Assembly: GCA_947034885.2 (NCBI GenBank)
Contig: OZ019759.1
Location: 14,820,501-14,884,500 of the forward strand
From: Thuidium tamariscinum
Taxonomy: Eukaryota > Streptophyta > Bryopsida > Hypnales > Thuidiaceae
Direction: 5' to 3'
Length of the DNA: 64,000 bases
The translations under genes were made by a program, and so were the position numbers. Positions 1 through 13,600 of this stretch are shown piece by piece. The notes under the pieces were generated by a model. The model did no database searches. It saw nothing but the letters and a program-made list of their open reading frames with translations, and was not told the origin of the DNA. Position 1 is the first letter of the stretch; each line of letters begins with the position of its first letter.

Positions 1-1640
1 CTCCAAGAGCCTCTTGTGCACTACAACTGTGTGTTGTCCACCAATGATGTAGTAATTCGTTGTGCTTGTTAGATCTCTCTTATTCTAAGCGGAATCCCCA
101 AAAAGCAACCCTTATATTGGCACCATTGCCACCGTACGGACCAAGTTTTAGTGGAAGGATGGTGATGTTTCTTAATTCAGAGTTATAGTCCGCCTCAATT
201 TGAACTTGGTTTAAGATCCCTTCCAACTTAGCACTCTCAATACCTCTGTACGCAATCTTCCCTAGTGGAGCCTTATGCAAATGCTTATAGTATTCACGAA
301 TTGGTTTACCACCTGCGTCCACTAGAGGTCTCTTCTTCCACTTATACATCACCCCAAAGACCCTCTTGTAAAGCTATTGCATTGCCGTCATCTGCCCTTT
401 GCTCAGCTTCTTCACTTCTACATCCGTGAAGCCCATGCATCTTTCAATTGTGATAGTCTTTAATATTTTAGCCTTTGTATTACTATCATCCGTGGCATCA
501 TCCCTTGGTACTCCAACTAGTGCTTTCCATTTGGTTCCCTTTTTTGCCAGTGATGTTGTTGGAGCCGCTACTGCGAGGGTATTATTTGTCACGTTCGCCT
601 GTTGGTGGTCATTGTCCATGATGTCCCACTAGGTCTTCATTTCTTCAGGAATCCACTCAAATAAGCCAAATCTCGAATACAAGTACCTGTGCAACAAAAT
701 GGTTGCGAACAAATCTTTATTCAGCAGCTTATAGTCCAAAATTAACCTGAATATTAATTCGCCCTTGGACTTAGCCAACTTCTCCTAAACTACAACAAGA
801 GCTGTGGAATCATTTAGACCCTATATCTCTAGCACATCTAATCCGGATGATGCTGACTTCTTGTCCATGTACATTAGTGTAGGGATGATGGTCACACACT
901 TATCTTTTTCCACCTTCCACTCAATGCCCCACATAGTAACATTGTTGCGACACTGGAAAACACCCGCCAGGTGATGGTCTCCTTTGTATCAATAAGGAAG
1001 AACCCATCTGTTGACAAAGGCTACAATCCTTTTAGAGCACTCTGTCATTTTGTAGCTACAAACTCCATATAGGTTTCTACTATCAGGAGATCTCTTGATA
1101 GCACTATCTTTGTTTACATCCCTAATTGGTTTGATGAACAAAGCTCTTTAGCCTACTTATCGGGAGATCTCCGGATGATTTGTGCCCTCAATTCCAATGA
1201 ATGAGGATCATCGGGGGTACTCTCGTTCCACAATAATAGGGGTTTCTTCTTGAGATCATGACACTCGAAGAAAAGCACGTTGGATTGCCCAAAATCTGCG
1301 TTTAATTCCTCCAAAACTGCGTTAGATTCAACAAAAAACGTCATATGGTTTTTGTTAAAAACCATGTTGAAAATACAAATAAACCTATACAAATTTCTCT
1401 AGATGCGCAGTTTATGATTACTTTATAAAAAAAAATGGTTTTCCGGTCATAGGGACCTATACAAATTTCTTTGGATGCGCGCTTTTAGGATAGTTTTTCT
1501 GAGGGAAAAGATTCCGCAATTATAGAGGAATATACTAATTTTTCCAAGTGCATCGTACTCTGAGGCCCATTGAAAAATTAGTACTTCTTCAGCTCTAGGA
1601 TTTAGGGTATACTGTACTATTATAGTAGACATACACAAAT
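1..1640 (-). pseudogene. Remnant of an unrecognised gene with a ParB-like GGQHT motif
   Basis: Several protein-like stretches run leftward in one order but are broken by frame changes and in-frame stops, for example a TAG between MTAMQ and LYKRVFG near 371 and a frame change near 80-90. The stretches are 1638-1447 (with EVLIFQWASEYDALG), 1392-1153, about 1090-620 (WGIEWKVEKDK, LLHRYLYSRFGLFEW), 619-374 and 352-1. The last stretch, past the frame change, reads YYIIGGQHTVVVHKRLLE. The form 'IxGGQHTxxA' resembles the nucleotide-binding box of ParB/sulfiredoxin-fold domains (GxxHRxxA type). I do not recognise the whole protein. A 27-bp direct repeat (1381-1408 and 1455-1482) lies inside. The gene continues off the left edge, so length cannot be judged. 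Being a pseudogene is clear; the ParB-like reading is tentative. Confidence 0.5.
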
Positions 1641-2959
1641 CTTTATGTCTGCACTACTCTACCATCCGAATACAAATTTAGAGATTCCTGATAATATCCT
1701 GCAATGCAAAAATACTACGACCCGTTCTACTAACATGTAGTGACCTAAAATTAGGGAAAAAGTTGAAAATACTATAATCACACTCAGTGACAAGATGGAA
1801 TTGAATTGCCACTAAATTTGAGTATTTTCTTAGATGCAAATGGAGTATGGACATGACAAGCTTTGAAGTGTTAGGCACTCACAAGTTGTCCCACAAAGGG
1901 AGGTTTGCCGCAAGCATTGATGAGTCTCCTTCCATCGTGTGCAAATTTGAAGGACACCCCAGTAGCAAGTGGTGTAAATTTAAACTCTTGTGCACAAGCA
2001 ATATGCAAAAGGAAACTCAAAACGAGACTTGACGCTACAAAATTCTACTCTGAACATTCACTATAAGAAACCACCGTTTTTGGTGGTGTTTGTTGAGAAC
2101 GAAGTCCGTTATTTGAAACACAGAGACATCTGTTCGAAACAGGCGTCCGAAAAAAAATTTAAGCTAGTGCTAAAAAGAATGCACACATAGTCTTCTGAAA
2201 CAAATGCATCGGCTGTTATGACACTCATGTTTTTTTAGCTACTTTATAGAATGTGTGCATGTTTTAAAACAACGTTGGGATGAAAACAGTAATGCTGCTT
2301 CCCAGCTAGTGTTTTTATGTACTACAAATGAGTCTTCTACATTTACATTAAAACAAATACTTTTATATTTTGGGTTCATATAGAAGCATAAAAAAGAATT
2401 TAGCTGGGACAAATTCATATGATGTTGCACAAACAGTTTAACAAACACTTTAAAGTAGGGAAAAGAAATTGAACTTTCCTTCAAATGAAATATACAATCA
2501 TTTGATCTCTCTTTGTTCTTCAGTATTTTTGACCATTCTTCTTCTTCAAAAATTTGCATTTGAAAAATCCATGTCGCTAATGTGTGAAAGGTTATCATTC
2601 TACTCAGACACTATCTTTTTAGACGTTGTTGACAACATGCACCTCACTAATCACAATGTGATGTACTATAGTACAAAATGTTGTCCCCACTGTTTCTAAA
2701 AGTCGTTGCATTGAAATGTATAGTAAGGCTACAATGTTAGAAGGTGTCACATTAAAAAAATCTTGGTTTACATTAGCACTGTGTACATGTTATTGTGGAC
2801 GTCTCTAATTAGACAATGCCGGCTCTTGTGGAAAAGTTCTTTGTTCCACTATCCTAATGTACGTACCACCGGTTGTTTGAGCAAGTCGGAGTGGGTCCAT
2901 TTGTAACATAGGTGGCTACAAACCAATGAAGTTTGCATCATTCCCTACGTCCAACAAGT
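1641..2959. other. Non-coding stretch, nothing recognised
   Basis: No reading frame here looks like protein. It lies between the left pseudogene and the last CACTA domain and probably contains the 3' flank of the CACTA element. I looked for a CACTA terminus (candidates at 2650 and 2848) but could not pair either with a matching right end. Confidence 0.5.
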
Positions 2960-3596
2960 TCTAACTATTTGTTGCAAAGATTGATTCACTGCATCTATCT
3001 CTAACATCTGTTCTACACACAACCTTCCATCCACGTTTGTGTGGATCATCTGAGAAAAAAACTTGCTAATAGTGCAAAGGGAATGCAAACAAATTTGCAT
3101 GCACTTTTCCATCCATGTGGTTGAAGTTTGCCATAGTGAAACCATATTTGTCCCGCACAATATTCGGTGAACGTGCATCATGTGACGTTTGTACCCAATC
3201 ACATACTAATACGGTGGTGTAATGGTTTTGGTAGTTTAGCTCCAGAATTTCTTCTATGTACCCCACGTAATCATTTGTTGTCTCAACAGGTCTTCCATTT
3301 TGCATACCCCAACGTAGTTCCCGAGCGAACAAAGCTATGACACAAGAATCCCTTATTACCAGTGATGCTTCTAAACTACGTACACGAAAATGCACTCCAA
3401 AACAATACATTTGTCGATGCGAGGTAGCTGACCTTTCAGGCGGTACGCTATACTGTAGAACATCAACCGCCAGATCTTCCCCATTATTTTGTGCATTACA
3501 TACTTGTTCACGAAACCAATCCACAAATGATGGAAGTTCGGCCAGCTCAAGAGGATATCGCGTAGCCCCTACTGCATGACGACGCCTGTATTGCAA
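2960..3596 (-). pseudogene. DUF4216 domain of a CACTA (En/Spm) transposon protein
   Basis: The minus-strand frame from 3596 gives about 176 residues with DUF4216 features: a long block around YCFGVHFRVRSLEAS, 'GYIEEILELNYQ', and 'VLVCDWVQTSHDARSPNIVRDKYGFT'. After an in-frame stop at 3066-3068 the family's typical ending continues (QVFFSDDPHKRGWKVV), so the frame is a decayed copy, not a natural C-terminus. In plant CACTA elements this domain lies downstream of the transposase catalytic and DUF4218 domains, which is the order seen here (tnp2 5350-6650, DUF4218 about 4000-4500). No function is expected from this copy. Confidence 0.85.
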
Positions 3597-3999
3597 TCAG
3601 TACGCTTCTCGCTCTTCCCATCTTCTTGTTTTGGATGTTGTATATTACCTGCAAGCAACAATGTATGCTCCTCATTATTAAATACAACACTAAGAACATG
3701 TTAAACATGTACATAGACTGTGTTCATGTTTGACATGCACTTCCGTTGCCATAGTTGCTAAAGTATTCTATGTCGATTTCAAAGCACTGCACAAAGACAC
3801 TTCTCCAATTACGTACAGTGACTTCAGAATTGGACGGGAATCTGTATACCTCAGACTAGAAACTATCAAAGTTCGTGTTGAACAACAATTCAAACTTGTG
3901 CTGCGAATGGAAAGAACAACACTTACTCTAGCCAAGGTTGTAAACTTACAACGTTGTCTAAAATAAAGGCATGGGCATATGTCCGCATCTCTTGTGACA

Positions 4000-4500
4000 T
4001 TTTCCGCTTCCTTGATTCATGAGGCGGCAAAACCTCATCATTCATAATGGCATCTTCCATGGCGTCCTACACTCAATAGATTGTTCCTCTATATTGCTTC
4101 ATGTACTCAATGCAAAATCCCAAGGTGTCTTCCATTCGATATCCTTCTGCTATGCTGCCCTTCGAATGAGCATACGTACAAATATAATCTTTCAACGTTT
4201 TCATGTACTTCTCTATTGGGTACATCCAAGGGCAATGCACGGGACCACACATGAATAATTGTTGTACAAGATGTACTGGAAGATGTGTCATCATGTTCAA
4301 AAAAGTGGCAGGAAACTCTTTCTCCAACATGCAGGTAGCAATCACGACATCCTTCATCATATCCACTTCATCAGACTGACGTACTTGTTTTGCACAAAGT
4401 CTTTGGAAAACTCTACTTATCTTTATAATTGCTAAGCGTACATTTTCATCGAGCACGCCGTGAACAGCCACTGGAAGTACCTACACAAACATGAAATTTA
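4000..4500 (-). pseudogene. DUF4218 domain of the CACTA transposase
   Basis: The minus-strand stretch from about 4490 contains the hallmark DUF4218 order: an early LPVAVHGVLD, then CMLEKEFPATFLNMMTHLPVHL, the block 'GPVHCPWMYPIEKYMKTLK', and a tail with YRMEDTLGFCIEYMK. This is close to the family consensus (leader of LEKxFPPSFFDxMxHLxVHL, then WMYPxERxxxxLK). It follows the Transposase_21 part after what was probably an intron, and an in-frame stop follows at 4073-4075, with protein-like sequence continuing to about 4000. It belongs to the same decayed element as the neighbouring domains. Confidence 0.88.
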
Positions 4501-4724
4501 TACCAAGCTTTATGATATATTCTATACAGGTGGCTTACACTGTATACATGTAGTACCAATTTGTGGGCTTCATTCAAATACTGTTCACAGTATTTATAAT
4601 ATATATTTTTTGGACTTAGACACATTCAACATACCAATGTATTTAAAAAAATTTCCTTTTTTTGCACTGAGGACCACTAATACAATCAACAATGTTTCAA
4701 ATTGAAAAACCAATTTCTATAAGC

Positions 4725-6650
4725 AATTGGTTCCATCTCCATAACTTTTAGCATATGGAACTTATCTGCTGCATCAACACATGGTAATCATGTGTCTTCA
4801 TGTAGTGTAGTTTTCCATCCACTAAACATTTGTGAATTACACCAACATAATTTGTGGGTGTTCAAATGTTTGATATAACACTGGCAAACTCTTTTCGTTC
4901 ATCAGCATTCAACATGGATGGGGCATGGGGCATGTAATACTACGCATTCGCACGCTCAGATGGTTTGAGCCATAATTCTTTACGAATACCCATGTTTTGT
5001 ACATCTTGACGGCTTCCTGCACTATCATTCATTCCCATCAATGTCTTCACTATATTCTCATAGTGCATGACGTCCAGGACATGTCGGATGAGTAAGTATT
5101 GCGACAAACTGGAAAAAAAAGGCATCAGATTCCACTGATCCACTTTCAGTATTACCGACAACCATCATGATTACTTCAGAAGATTAAAAGCTACAATAAG
5201 TATCCTTCAGATTTGAATGAAAAAGTACATACTGTTTCATTTTTTTTACTACAACACACAGTTTACATTGTTTCCATTTCCAATTCTACTATGCACCTTT
5301 TAATTCAATAAATGCTTGGTAGAAGTATTCAATACCTGCCAGTATGGAAGATATATCGTACAAGGCACACAATCATTTCACCCCCATCCAATGTACGGGA
5401 TCATCTTTACCATTTTCCTTTCCCCCCATATCTAGATACGCTTGGCGCCATGTTGCATATCGTATCACATCTAGTCTAGAGACTACTGGAGGTTGTTCAC
5501 GGTCTTCAATAGCTCTGTTGAACCTCTTATTCCGATGGTATGGATGGTGACGCGGTAAATATCATCTCATGCCACCATAAACAATTTTTAAACCTCTAGT
5601 CCTTCCATTCAGTAGAACATCTCTTGTTCTTGCCAGCCGTGCTTCTGTTTGAGGTCCACATGGAGGACATCCTTTGTAACCCTTACAACAAAGTCTTGAT
5701 ATTAGACCATACGCTGGAAAATATGATATAACCCACATCACCAGACCACGAAGCAAGAAGCTCCGTGTGCCTTCTAGTTTTGAGTAGTCGAATGCTCGCA
5801 CGCCGTCCCATAATTCATTGAGTTCCCTCATGAGTGGTCTCAAGAAGATGTCTATATTCTTCGCAGTTGGTGAGTGCTTACCAGATATCAGTATGCACAG
5901 GGAAATGAAAAATTTCTTTGTGACAAACCATTGCTCAAAATTGTATATCAAAATGAGTATAGGCCATGTGGACCAGTTCGTATTGCTCAATTTGAATGGG
6001 TTCACCCCATCCAGAGTTAATACAAATCGCATATTCCTCTTCTCAACTCCAAAATTCCCCAAAACTGGATCTGTGTCAACATGTTTCCAAGCAGGACTGT
6101 CCACCACCGACCGCATAACACCGTCTGTACTAACATGCTTTGTATAGCTTGTTAACATACTTGCTATCTCAACTGACCTTCGCATGCGTTTCAACCGAGG
6201 AATAAGTGGAAAGTGACGAATCACTTTTGTTGGAATTGTTGTACTACCTTCAACCCAACGAGACTTATTGCACTTCGAGCAACTGTCCAAAGCAACTTAC
6301 TACTCTTCAAATAACACACATCCATCTAAACAAGCATGCACATTGTTATAGTTCAACCCCAACTTGCGTATACTTTGTCGAGCAATATAATGGGAAGTTG
6401 GCAACTTATTCTGCGTTGTTAACAAATCAGTTGCCAGATATCGCAACAACTCATCTGTGAATTTGTTGCTGACGCAGAATACGGTACACATGTTCATGAT
6501 AACTATTGTAGCAGAAACAATACTACACATTGACCCTTTGTACACTGGAGTTGTTGCTTCTTCATATAGTTCCTCCAATCCATCAATTGTATCACTGTTA
6601 GCTTCATCATTCTCTTCAGCATCTATACCATCATGGTCATGTAGTCAGTG
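4725..6650 (-). pseudogene. CACTA transposase, Transposase_21 (tnp2) part, decayed
   Basis: Read leftward: an acidic lead (DHDGIDAEENDEANSDTIDG), then LPTSHYIARQSIRKLGL and NVHACLDGCVLFEE, two stops in tandem at about 6297-6302, and SCSKCNKSRWVEG. Next come the catalytic-region landmarks VRFVLTLDGVNPF, 'TNWSTWPILILIYN', KHSPTAKNIDIFLRPLM, and 'CPPCGPQTEARLARTRDV'. After a TGA at 5562 the frame goes on as YLPRHHPYHRNKRFNRAIEDR, another stop near 5381, then after a probable intron IRHVLDVMHYENIVKTLMG and MGIRKELWLKPSE, ending in HDYHVLMQQI. Every segment matches the order of plant tnp2 transposases. Many in-frame stops make it non-functional. Together with DUF4218 and DUF4216 it forms the left half of a CACTA element whose termini I could not locate. 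Confidence 0.9.
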
Positions 6651-7854
6651 AGACATGGCACTCTTTAGTCTCCATATGAGAAAGGGTACAGAAAGGGTGC
6701 TCACGCAAGAAGTGGGAAGTTCTGAAGTAGACGACCTTGAAGTGAGTGACGGTACAGTTCGTATCTTCCAGAATTTTGTGACGGAGGTGGCTTTAGAAGC
6801 TGCGTCCGCTTGGAGAAGTCTTGGACACAATCTAAGCAAAAAATAATCTACAAGTGCTTGTCTGCAAAGGCACTCATAAGATGGAGGGAAATCTAAGTGC
6901 GATGCAAGCAGATTTGCAGGGACAGCCTCTTTAGCAAGTGCGACTACGAAATTAGGTCAAGGATTAGCGGGACGTCTTGGGCATTCAATGATGTGCAGTC
7001 TTTTGTAATGCCACGTTGCCTCCCTGCCCCCCTCCCCCGTAGGTGCTGTGACTGCACACTCCGTTTTTGCATTAACGCATGATGTGGAGTTGTAGATGTA
7101 TAGAGATGACGTATTGCAAGTGGAAATGGAAACGCGAGCATGGGCTGCATGTTGTAAGGAGTAGGTGGTCTTAGGAAATTTTCAAGTTTTCTCACTATAG
7201 AGTGACATCTATATATGGTCTTGAAGCCGCAGTATTCATCCCTCTTTGTCTTGACAGCTTTCTAGATGTGTTTGCAATGATGTTTTCACAAACAACAAGA
7301 ACCTTTTCATGAGCGTTGGCTCTATCATTTTAGGATTGCAAGATTGCATAGGTAAGGCACTGGACGAGAATCATGACCTCTTGTAGGTTTTGTATTGAGC
7401 GCTCGTTCAAGGAATTCCTAGTCGGACTGTGACTAGTCATTCTTCAATAGAGGTCAATTTGTGCATGCGATAGTCTTGCAGTACCGAGGGAGAGTAAAAA
7501 TCACTGTCAATGCATGTATGTTGACGTTACAGTGTCAGATCCATTGTAGTCTTGCAACATAAGAGTGACTAGTGAAAATCAATAGGGAGTAGCGTACAAT
7601 TTACGCGTTTCTATATGTCATGAAGTGCTCCGAATTAGTGGTGCCATCAAACCTTGTATGGGACTCGTTGTTTCCAATTGTGTTCAGTTGCTATCATCAA
7701 AGCTGTTTGGTCATGCTGTCTACGTCGTCTACTACGGAATGAGCGTCACAGAAATGTCATGAAAATGTGAAGGTCTTCTTAGTAGTGTCATGGTGCACAC
7801 CGCTTATCATGCTTCTTGTTCATCATTTGAATCAACAAGCAGTGACATGGAATA

Positions 7855-10628
7855 ATGTTTTTGTATTTATTTCCTATGGAGAAGGGAAGGTCGTGTTTTG
7901 TTCACTGCTCCAAATCGCGAATCAAAATGGCTGCGTGTAGAACGAAGTCGATGAAAAAGAAGCCTTCATCTTTGAGGGCGAACAGAGGACCCGACAAGGA
8001 TTGTCGTCACCCGGATCAGATGCATGTGTGCTCTAATGTGGAGAAAAGAAGCAAAGCTGGTAATGACCGGCCATCTTTCAGTGCTAGCAAAGGAAAGGGG
8101 AAAGTGAGTCATCAAACACCTCCAATGAAGAAACAAAGGGTCAAGGAATGTTCTGAATGTGATTTTGAGGTAGAAGATGAAGCGGATGACGATCATGAAT
8201 GGAGGTTTGTTTCCTCAACCTTGTTGAAGTGCAATGTCTTTTGCGTAGTCCTATTTCTCTTGCTTGGTCTATGGTTTCTAAACATGTTGGGACTGACATT
8301 GTCCAAGTCATGACGTCGATGTCATGACATGGACAACACAACTTGTTCAGAATGACGATGTCCTCATGAGTCGGTCCTAAATTCATGTGTTGAGTAATTG
8401 TTGATGGATTGAGAAGGGACTACTTTCATATGATGCTGGTCTCAGACCTCTTCACTTCTACAAGTGATGAAGAACAACTTCACCTTTGACGATATGAAGT
8501 ATTATGACCTACTGAATGTTTGGTCATGTTGTATGTGCGTGCCTTTATAAATGTTTGGTATGACTCAGAGGTTGTTATTTCAGTTTTAGAACGTCTTTAG
8601 TCATGAACATCATGCCCAAACACCAAGGAATTGCACATTGTTTGTCACCGACTCATTGGGTGATTTTCTGGTTCATTGGGGCCCTTTTCGCGATGCCTAC
8701 CTCAATGCTGACATGACGTTTCTTTTCTGCATGCCTTGCCTTACAGGTTGAAGTATAGTTCAGTGATGATGTATTTGTTTGTAGTGGATATATGAGCTAA
8801 CAGTGCATGACATTGTTCAAATGATAGTACTATCTCCCTTTCATGTCTTATGAGTAGTGTATATGCTAAGAGATGTACTCGCCCTTGTTTGTTGCTCTGT
8901 AGTGGCGAGGAAGGCACAAACGGAGAGTACAGCATGTCAGAGGCCACAAACGATACTGGGACTGGCTCGGAGAGAGTGGTTGCAAATCAGCACCGTCGTC
9001 ATAGAGTCATGAAGAAGCTGGTTACATTAGACATCAATGGTGTACCATGGGGTAGTATGAAGGACTGCCTGGCTGATGATATCAAGAAGTATGCAAAGAG
9101 TTTGGATCCCACAACGAATTGGAAATCCCAACCATCGCCGTTGAGATCGCAATTGTTTAAGCGTGTATATAAGGGTACGTTGTCTCTAACCCAGATGTGA
9201 ATATAAGGGTTTGTTGTCAGTATTTGCCGTCAGATGTGCACAACTTGAAGATTGGGCACTAATATTTCTTTGGGTAGCTTCATTGTCCCACTATACCTGT
9301 TGCATGTCTTCAAACTTGTTGTAGACCATTTTGGGCAACGGTGATGGCATTTTCTGTAGGACGCACTCATACTCCTGCAATTTGTTCCTACTAAGAAGAT
9401 GTCATGGTTCTCCGGATTGCTTTCATGCAGATTGGGACATGTTAGGCCAATCTTTCAGGCTAAGTGAGAAGTGGGTTGGGCCAATTGTTACAAAGGTGTT
9501 GATCACCACTCGTTGGAGATTGAATACACTAATTGATGCTAGTCAATTGAAGCCTGCCGATGTAACCCAAGAGTAGTGGAACACGTTGGTTTGCCGACGA
9601 AGCACCGAGGATTCTCAAGTCCTCTTAGAACACATGAGGTCCATTTCTCAGGGCAAAGGTTCAAAGGTGGCCCAGCTCAAAGTCATCGAGAAAGATGCCA
9701 TTGTGAAGTTGGTACGAAACCTACTGGAGCAAGATGAAGTAGCCATTTCCAAATTTTTATTTTCATTCTCTGTATGTGTCCTTCACTACCTGTTTTGGGC
9801 TATGCTGTTCTTGTTCTTAATAGGCTCTGTATGCACTTCCAAAAGGTAAAAGGCAGTACTATTATTGTAGCGGTATTATTTCTCTATCATAGAACTGCAA
9901 ACTTTATTTCAGTAGTTCTGCCTTTCTAATTGAGAAGTTATTAATACTCTCATTCTTGTGGTGGTTTTATTCAAACTCTGCAAGACGGGCATAAGCCTTA
10001 TCAAATTGAGATCACCGATGAAGTTGCACGAAAATATACCAAAAAGTAGTTGGAAAAACAGAAGGTAGCGTTGCAAAAGGGGTCCAATATAGAGGAGGTG
10101 CGCACATGTGTCGTCGACATGGAGGAAAGCGTATTGCGACTTGAAGCCAGAATTGGTGAATCCCAGAATCGCATGGAGGAAATGCTGAGGGCTTTCATGG
10201 CAGCACAGACCAAACCCACTCATAATTTACGTTGCAGCCCTAGCCCCATTCCGCGATCAGTACATGCTTCAGAGCAGGCTGGATTGTTTGGCGACCAGAA
10301 TGCGACAGCAAGTCCAAGTAATGTCCGCATTCCAAAGCCACCAACAGTGGGAATGGACGAAATGACCAAGGAAGAACTAGGAGGCCGTCTTGGTTCCATA
10401 CCAAAAATGCCTACCTCCGATGGTCAAGTAGAGGAATTCCTCAAAGTCCTTCTACAAGAGCAAGATGATGTCTTAGGTTTGGCAGATGGCGCAAAATTGC
10501 CTAACACTATCATTTTGAGTGGCCACGACAACGACCGGCCTACAGAAATTGCAAAAGAAGTGATCATGGAAGTAGTAGCAGAAGATGCAACGACAGTGAA
10601 GGCAAGAAAAGTGAGTGTAGCACTGTAG
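7855..10628 (+). pseudogene. Second CACTA-type ORF (Transposase_24-like, coiled coil)
   Basis: Protein-like exons run rightward, divergent from the tnp2 gene. Exon a (about 7873-8204) is Lys-rich then acidic (MKKQRVKECSECD, EVEDEADDDHEW) and ends at a GT. Exon b (about 8899-9173) has VTLDINGVPWGSMKDC and 'NWKSQPSPLRSQLFKRVYKG' before GTACGT. Exon c (about 9420-9760) has 'TTRWRLNTLIDASQLKPAD', a TAG at 9574-9576, and VCRRSTEDSQVLLEHMRS. Exon d (about 9979-10628) starts QDGHKPYQIEITDEVARKY, has a TAG at 10048-10050, then a coiled coil (VDMEESVLRLEARIGESQ) and an acidic tail. The pattern (DNA-binding lead, W..L...S.E.Q motif, C-terminal coil) is that of the second ORF of En/Spm-type elements (Plant transposase, Transposase_24), but similarity is weak by eye. 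Two in-frame stops suggest decay. Confidence 0.5.
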
Positions 10629-13600
10629 GTAGATGAGGTGTGTTTTTTCTCTCTGAAGTTCATTCATGAATGCATGAATTGTCTTTATGTTTCATACAAA
10701 TTAGGCCACATAAGCATGAACATGCACGTACAAAATTTTATAGTAACCTACTTCAATTGAGTTCGATGCATGAGTAAGTTGTCGCTGATTTGTTTTGGCA
10801 ATGTGAATGTTTGTGAGGCGGAACATTTGTTCTCATATTCTGTAACTTACAAAATACGTGAGTAGGAGGATGCCATACTAGAACCAACCTCACGACCGAG
10901 GCGGATGTTCACACAAACGTAGCTGATCAAGTCTGTAGCACAAGGTGCACTAGCGAAGCCGACGAAAAGTAATGTCGGGAAGGTTTATGCTGCTACCGCG
11001 CTGACACAAGTGTCAATGGAGCTCATCATTAAAGGATTGTGTTTACTGCAGACAAGATGAGGTTACCATGTATGCAGTATTGGGTGATTTAGTCTTTGAA
11101 ATTTGTAATTGCTTTTGAATGCACTCTGTTTTTTTACAAATAACAGTAGAGGATTCAAGGCAATCTTCAAAGTCTTGCTCTAGGTACTCATGCAAGCAGC
11201 AAATGTGAAGAAATGAGATGCATCGAAGAAAAAGTGAGGAGTGCACGCACCATGAATGCTGTTTGTGAGTATTTCTTGCATTTTGGGGTATGACAAAGGA
11301 CCTCTTTAGATAGACAGAGAAGTTAGTCCCTGTTCAAATCATTCATGCATGTAGTCTGCCTCCTTAGAGTCGTAGCCCATAGAAGAATGTTTGCCCACGA
11401 GTAGTTGTGAATCATCTTTGGTACTGCAAGCTCTTATTGCACACATGTACCAACTCCCACAGACTGACAGTGTACTTAAGGTATGATAATTGACACATTG
11501 TTTTTGTTGTTATTGAACTCCTTGCTTTAGAAACTACAACTTCACGGTGATCCAAATTTTGGGGGGCCTGCATGCGTGTAGAGGACGGCATTTACTCACG
11601 GTGGTTGGCTTAGAATATGTCCATGAACACTGTGAATATGAAGCTCATGTATCGTTCATGTACAAATTATAGGTACTCAGTTCATGCAGCAAAAAGGGTA
11701 CCAGAAGGAATTTAAGAATTTCTTTTTTCTTTTTTTAGGACTAGATTGCTAGCTTCTTACAAGCACATTCCTTTTTGTTTATAGTGACGTTTTTTCCCTC
11801 AATAAAGTGCCTTGCACTGCACCGTTTGTACAGAAAAAGACAATTGTTTCAAGTCGCTCATGATTCCAGGTTTTGTTTATGCAAATACATAACTTTCCTG
11901 TAATTCTTACAAGTGTGTAGTGAGTGTTGCAAGAATGAATGGAGGCAAATTCCGGTGAATACTAGTAACTCTAATCTTCCCACGTCTCAGGAATGGCCGA
12001 TACACAACATTAGACATTCATGATACGGTCGTTGTCGATATAAAATTCACAGTACTGGTAGTACAAGCTGTTGTATTGAACATGTGCATGTCCGTTTCTG
12101 ACATAGAAACACTGCTCCTACTAACATGAGCATGTGGAGAATAGATAGTATAGAGCCCGTCCATAAAAGTGAAGACACCGTTTGGTTTCTCAGGAGGATG
12201 TTCTGAGTTTGCACATTTAAGCGGGCATCAAAGTCATCGAAGTTGGTAAGTGCATACGTCCCAATTCTTGTGAGTTGCAATTTTTGCGTGACGAATTAGA
12301 AAAGGATGAAACATTCACCTAACGCTTTTACAAAACCGCTTAGTGTTGTCCAATGCTTTAGTACCATGCTGTCAATGTCCACAAAAGTGTTCAACTGCAT
12401 ATCCATGTAGGGTCGACATGAGCAAATGACGTCATCTTCCATATGGAATTCATGTTCATCGAATATTTGATAAAACAACGTAATTCTGGTATTTGAAGAT
12501 TACCATGTCCACTAACCCAATACAGATAAGATTGGACATCAACTTGTCATTCCATTAGCAGGCTTCAATTTTATGTGAGGATGGTAGCCTCACATGACAG
12601 GTTCGTCATGATTCAATCACGACACCAGTATAGAACACAGTAACGCTTGGTACCATTCAATGTGGAATCTTCACCAATGTCTGTGAGACGCTGCAGACGC
12701 AGTAAAGGGTATTTCTAAAGACCATGACTTTCTTCTTATGTGGTGTTTCCAAAATTCATCAGAATCCACTACCGTTGGAAGTTCGTATTACCTTGAACCA
12801 TAGTAAGATGAACCAGAATATTAATTTTGATGCACAGATGTTGACGGAACGTGATGTTGAGATCACTTTTCTATAATGTAAGTTAAAAGATCATAAAATT
12901 TGTAGTCCACTAATCATTCCTAGAACTTTATATTTATGATATGAATAAAGACTAACCACTATTGTTCGCAGAAATTGTCACCCTAAACCATAATAGCATC
13001 AACCTGAATATTAATTCTAATGCGCACACGTTAAGGAAGCGTGGTGTTGAGATCAGTTTGTTATCATGATTTACCACTTTCATTGCAAGACAGTGTCATC
13101 CGAAAACGGAGTACCATGAACCAGAATATGAATTCTCATGCGCAGATATTGAGGAAGCGTGCTTTTATATGTCACTTTCTTATCAAGATGGGCGTGTAAC
13201 AAAGAAAAAGTGCTCATGAGAATAGAGCCGCACCCTCTAGTAATTTGACGCCCCGTGTCAACTGTATGTTCATTTTTCGGGCTAGACGTTCTGGTTTTCG
13301 AGCAAAGACTGCCCACGATTACATTTTTGCTACGTAGCAGAACTTTCTAAGTAGGTTGCAGTGACATGGCAAGTCCTGCAGACTTTGACCAGGCTTTAAA
13401 ACATCTTGTTGTCGAGGATGTAGTAGCCAAATAGCCCATTTTGACATCCTGTTTCTAGAAATCGATATTTGTTTTCAACATGTCAATTATAAGGGATTTT
13501 GGGTGACATCTTTGTTCACAAGGGTGGATGATTGTATTCTGAAATAGTTATGCTTGTTTTGGTACCTATCACCACGAACGACCATTTCTTACAGTGATTT

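Noticed and set aside
2640-2860. Possible CACTA terminus (CACTAATC at 2650, CACTATCC at 2848)
   Set aside because: No inverted partner ending in TAGTG with matching bases and a 3-bp duplication was found to the right.
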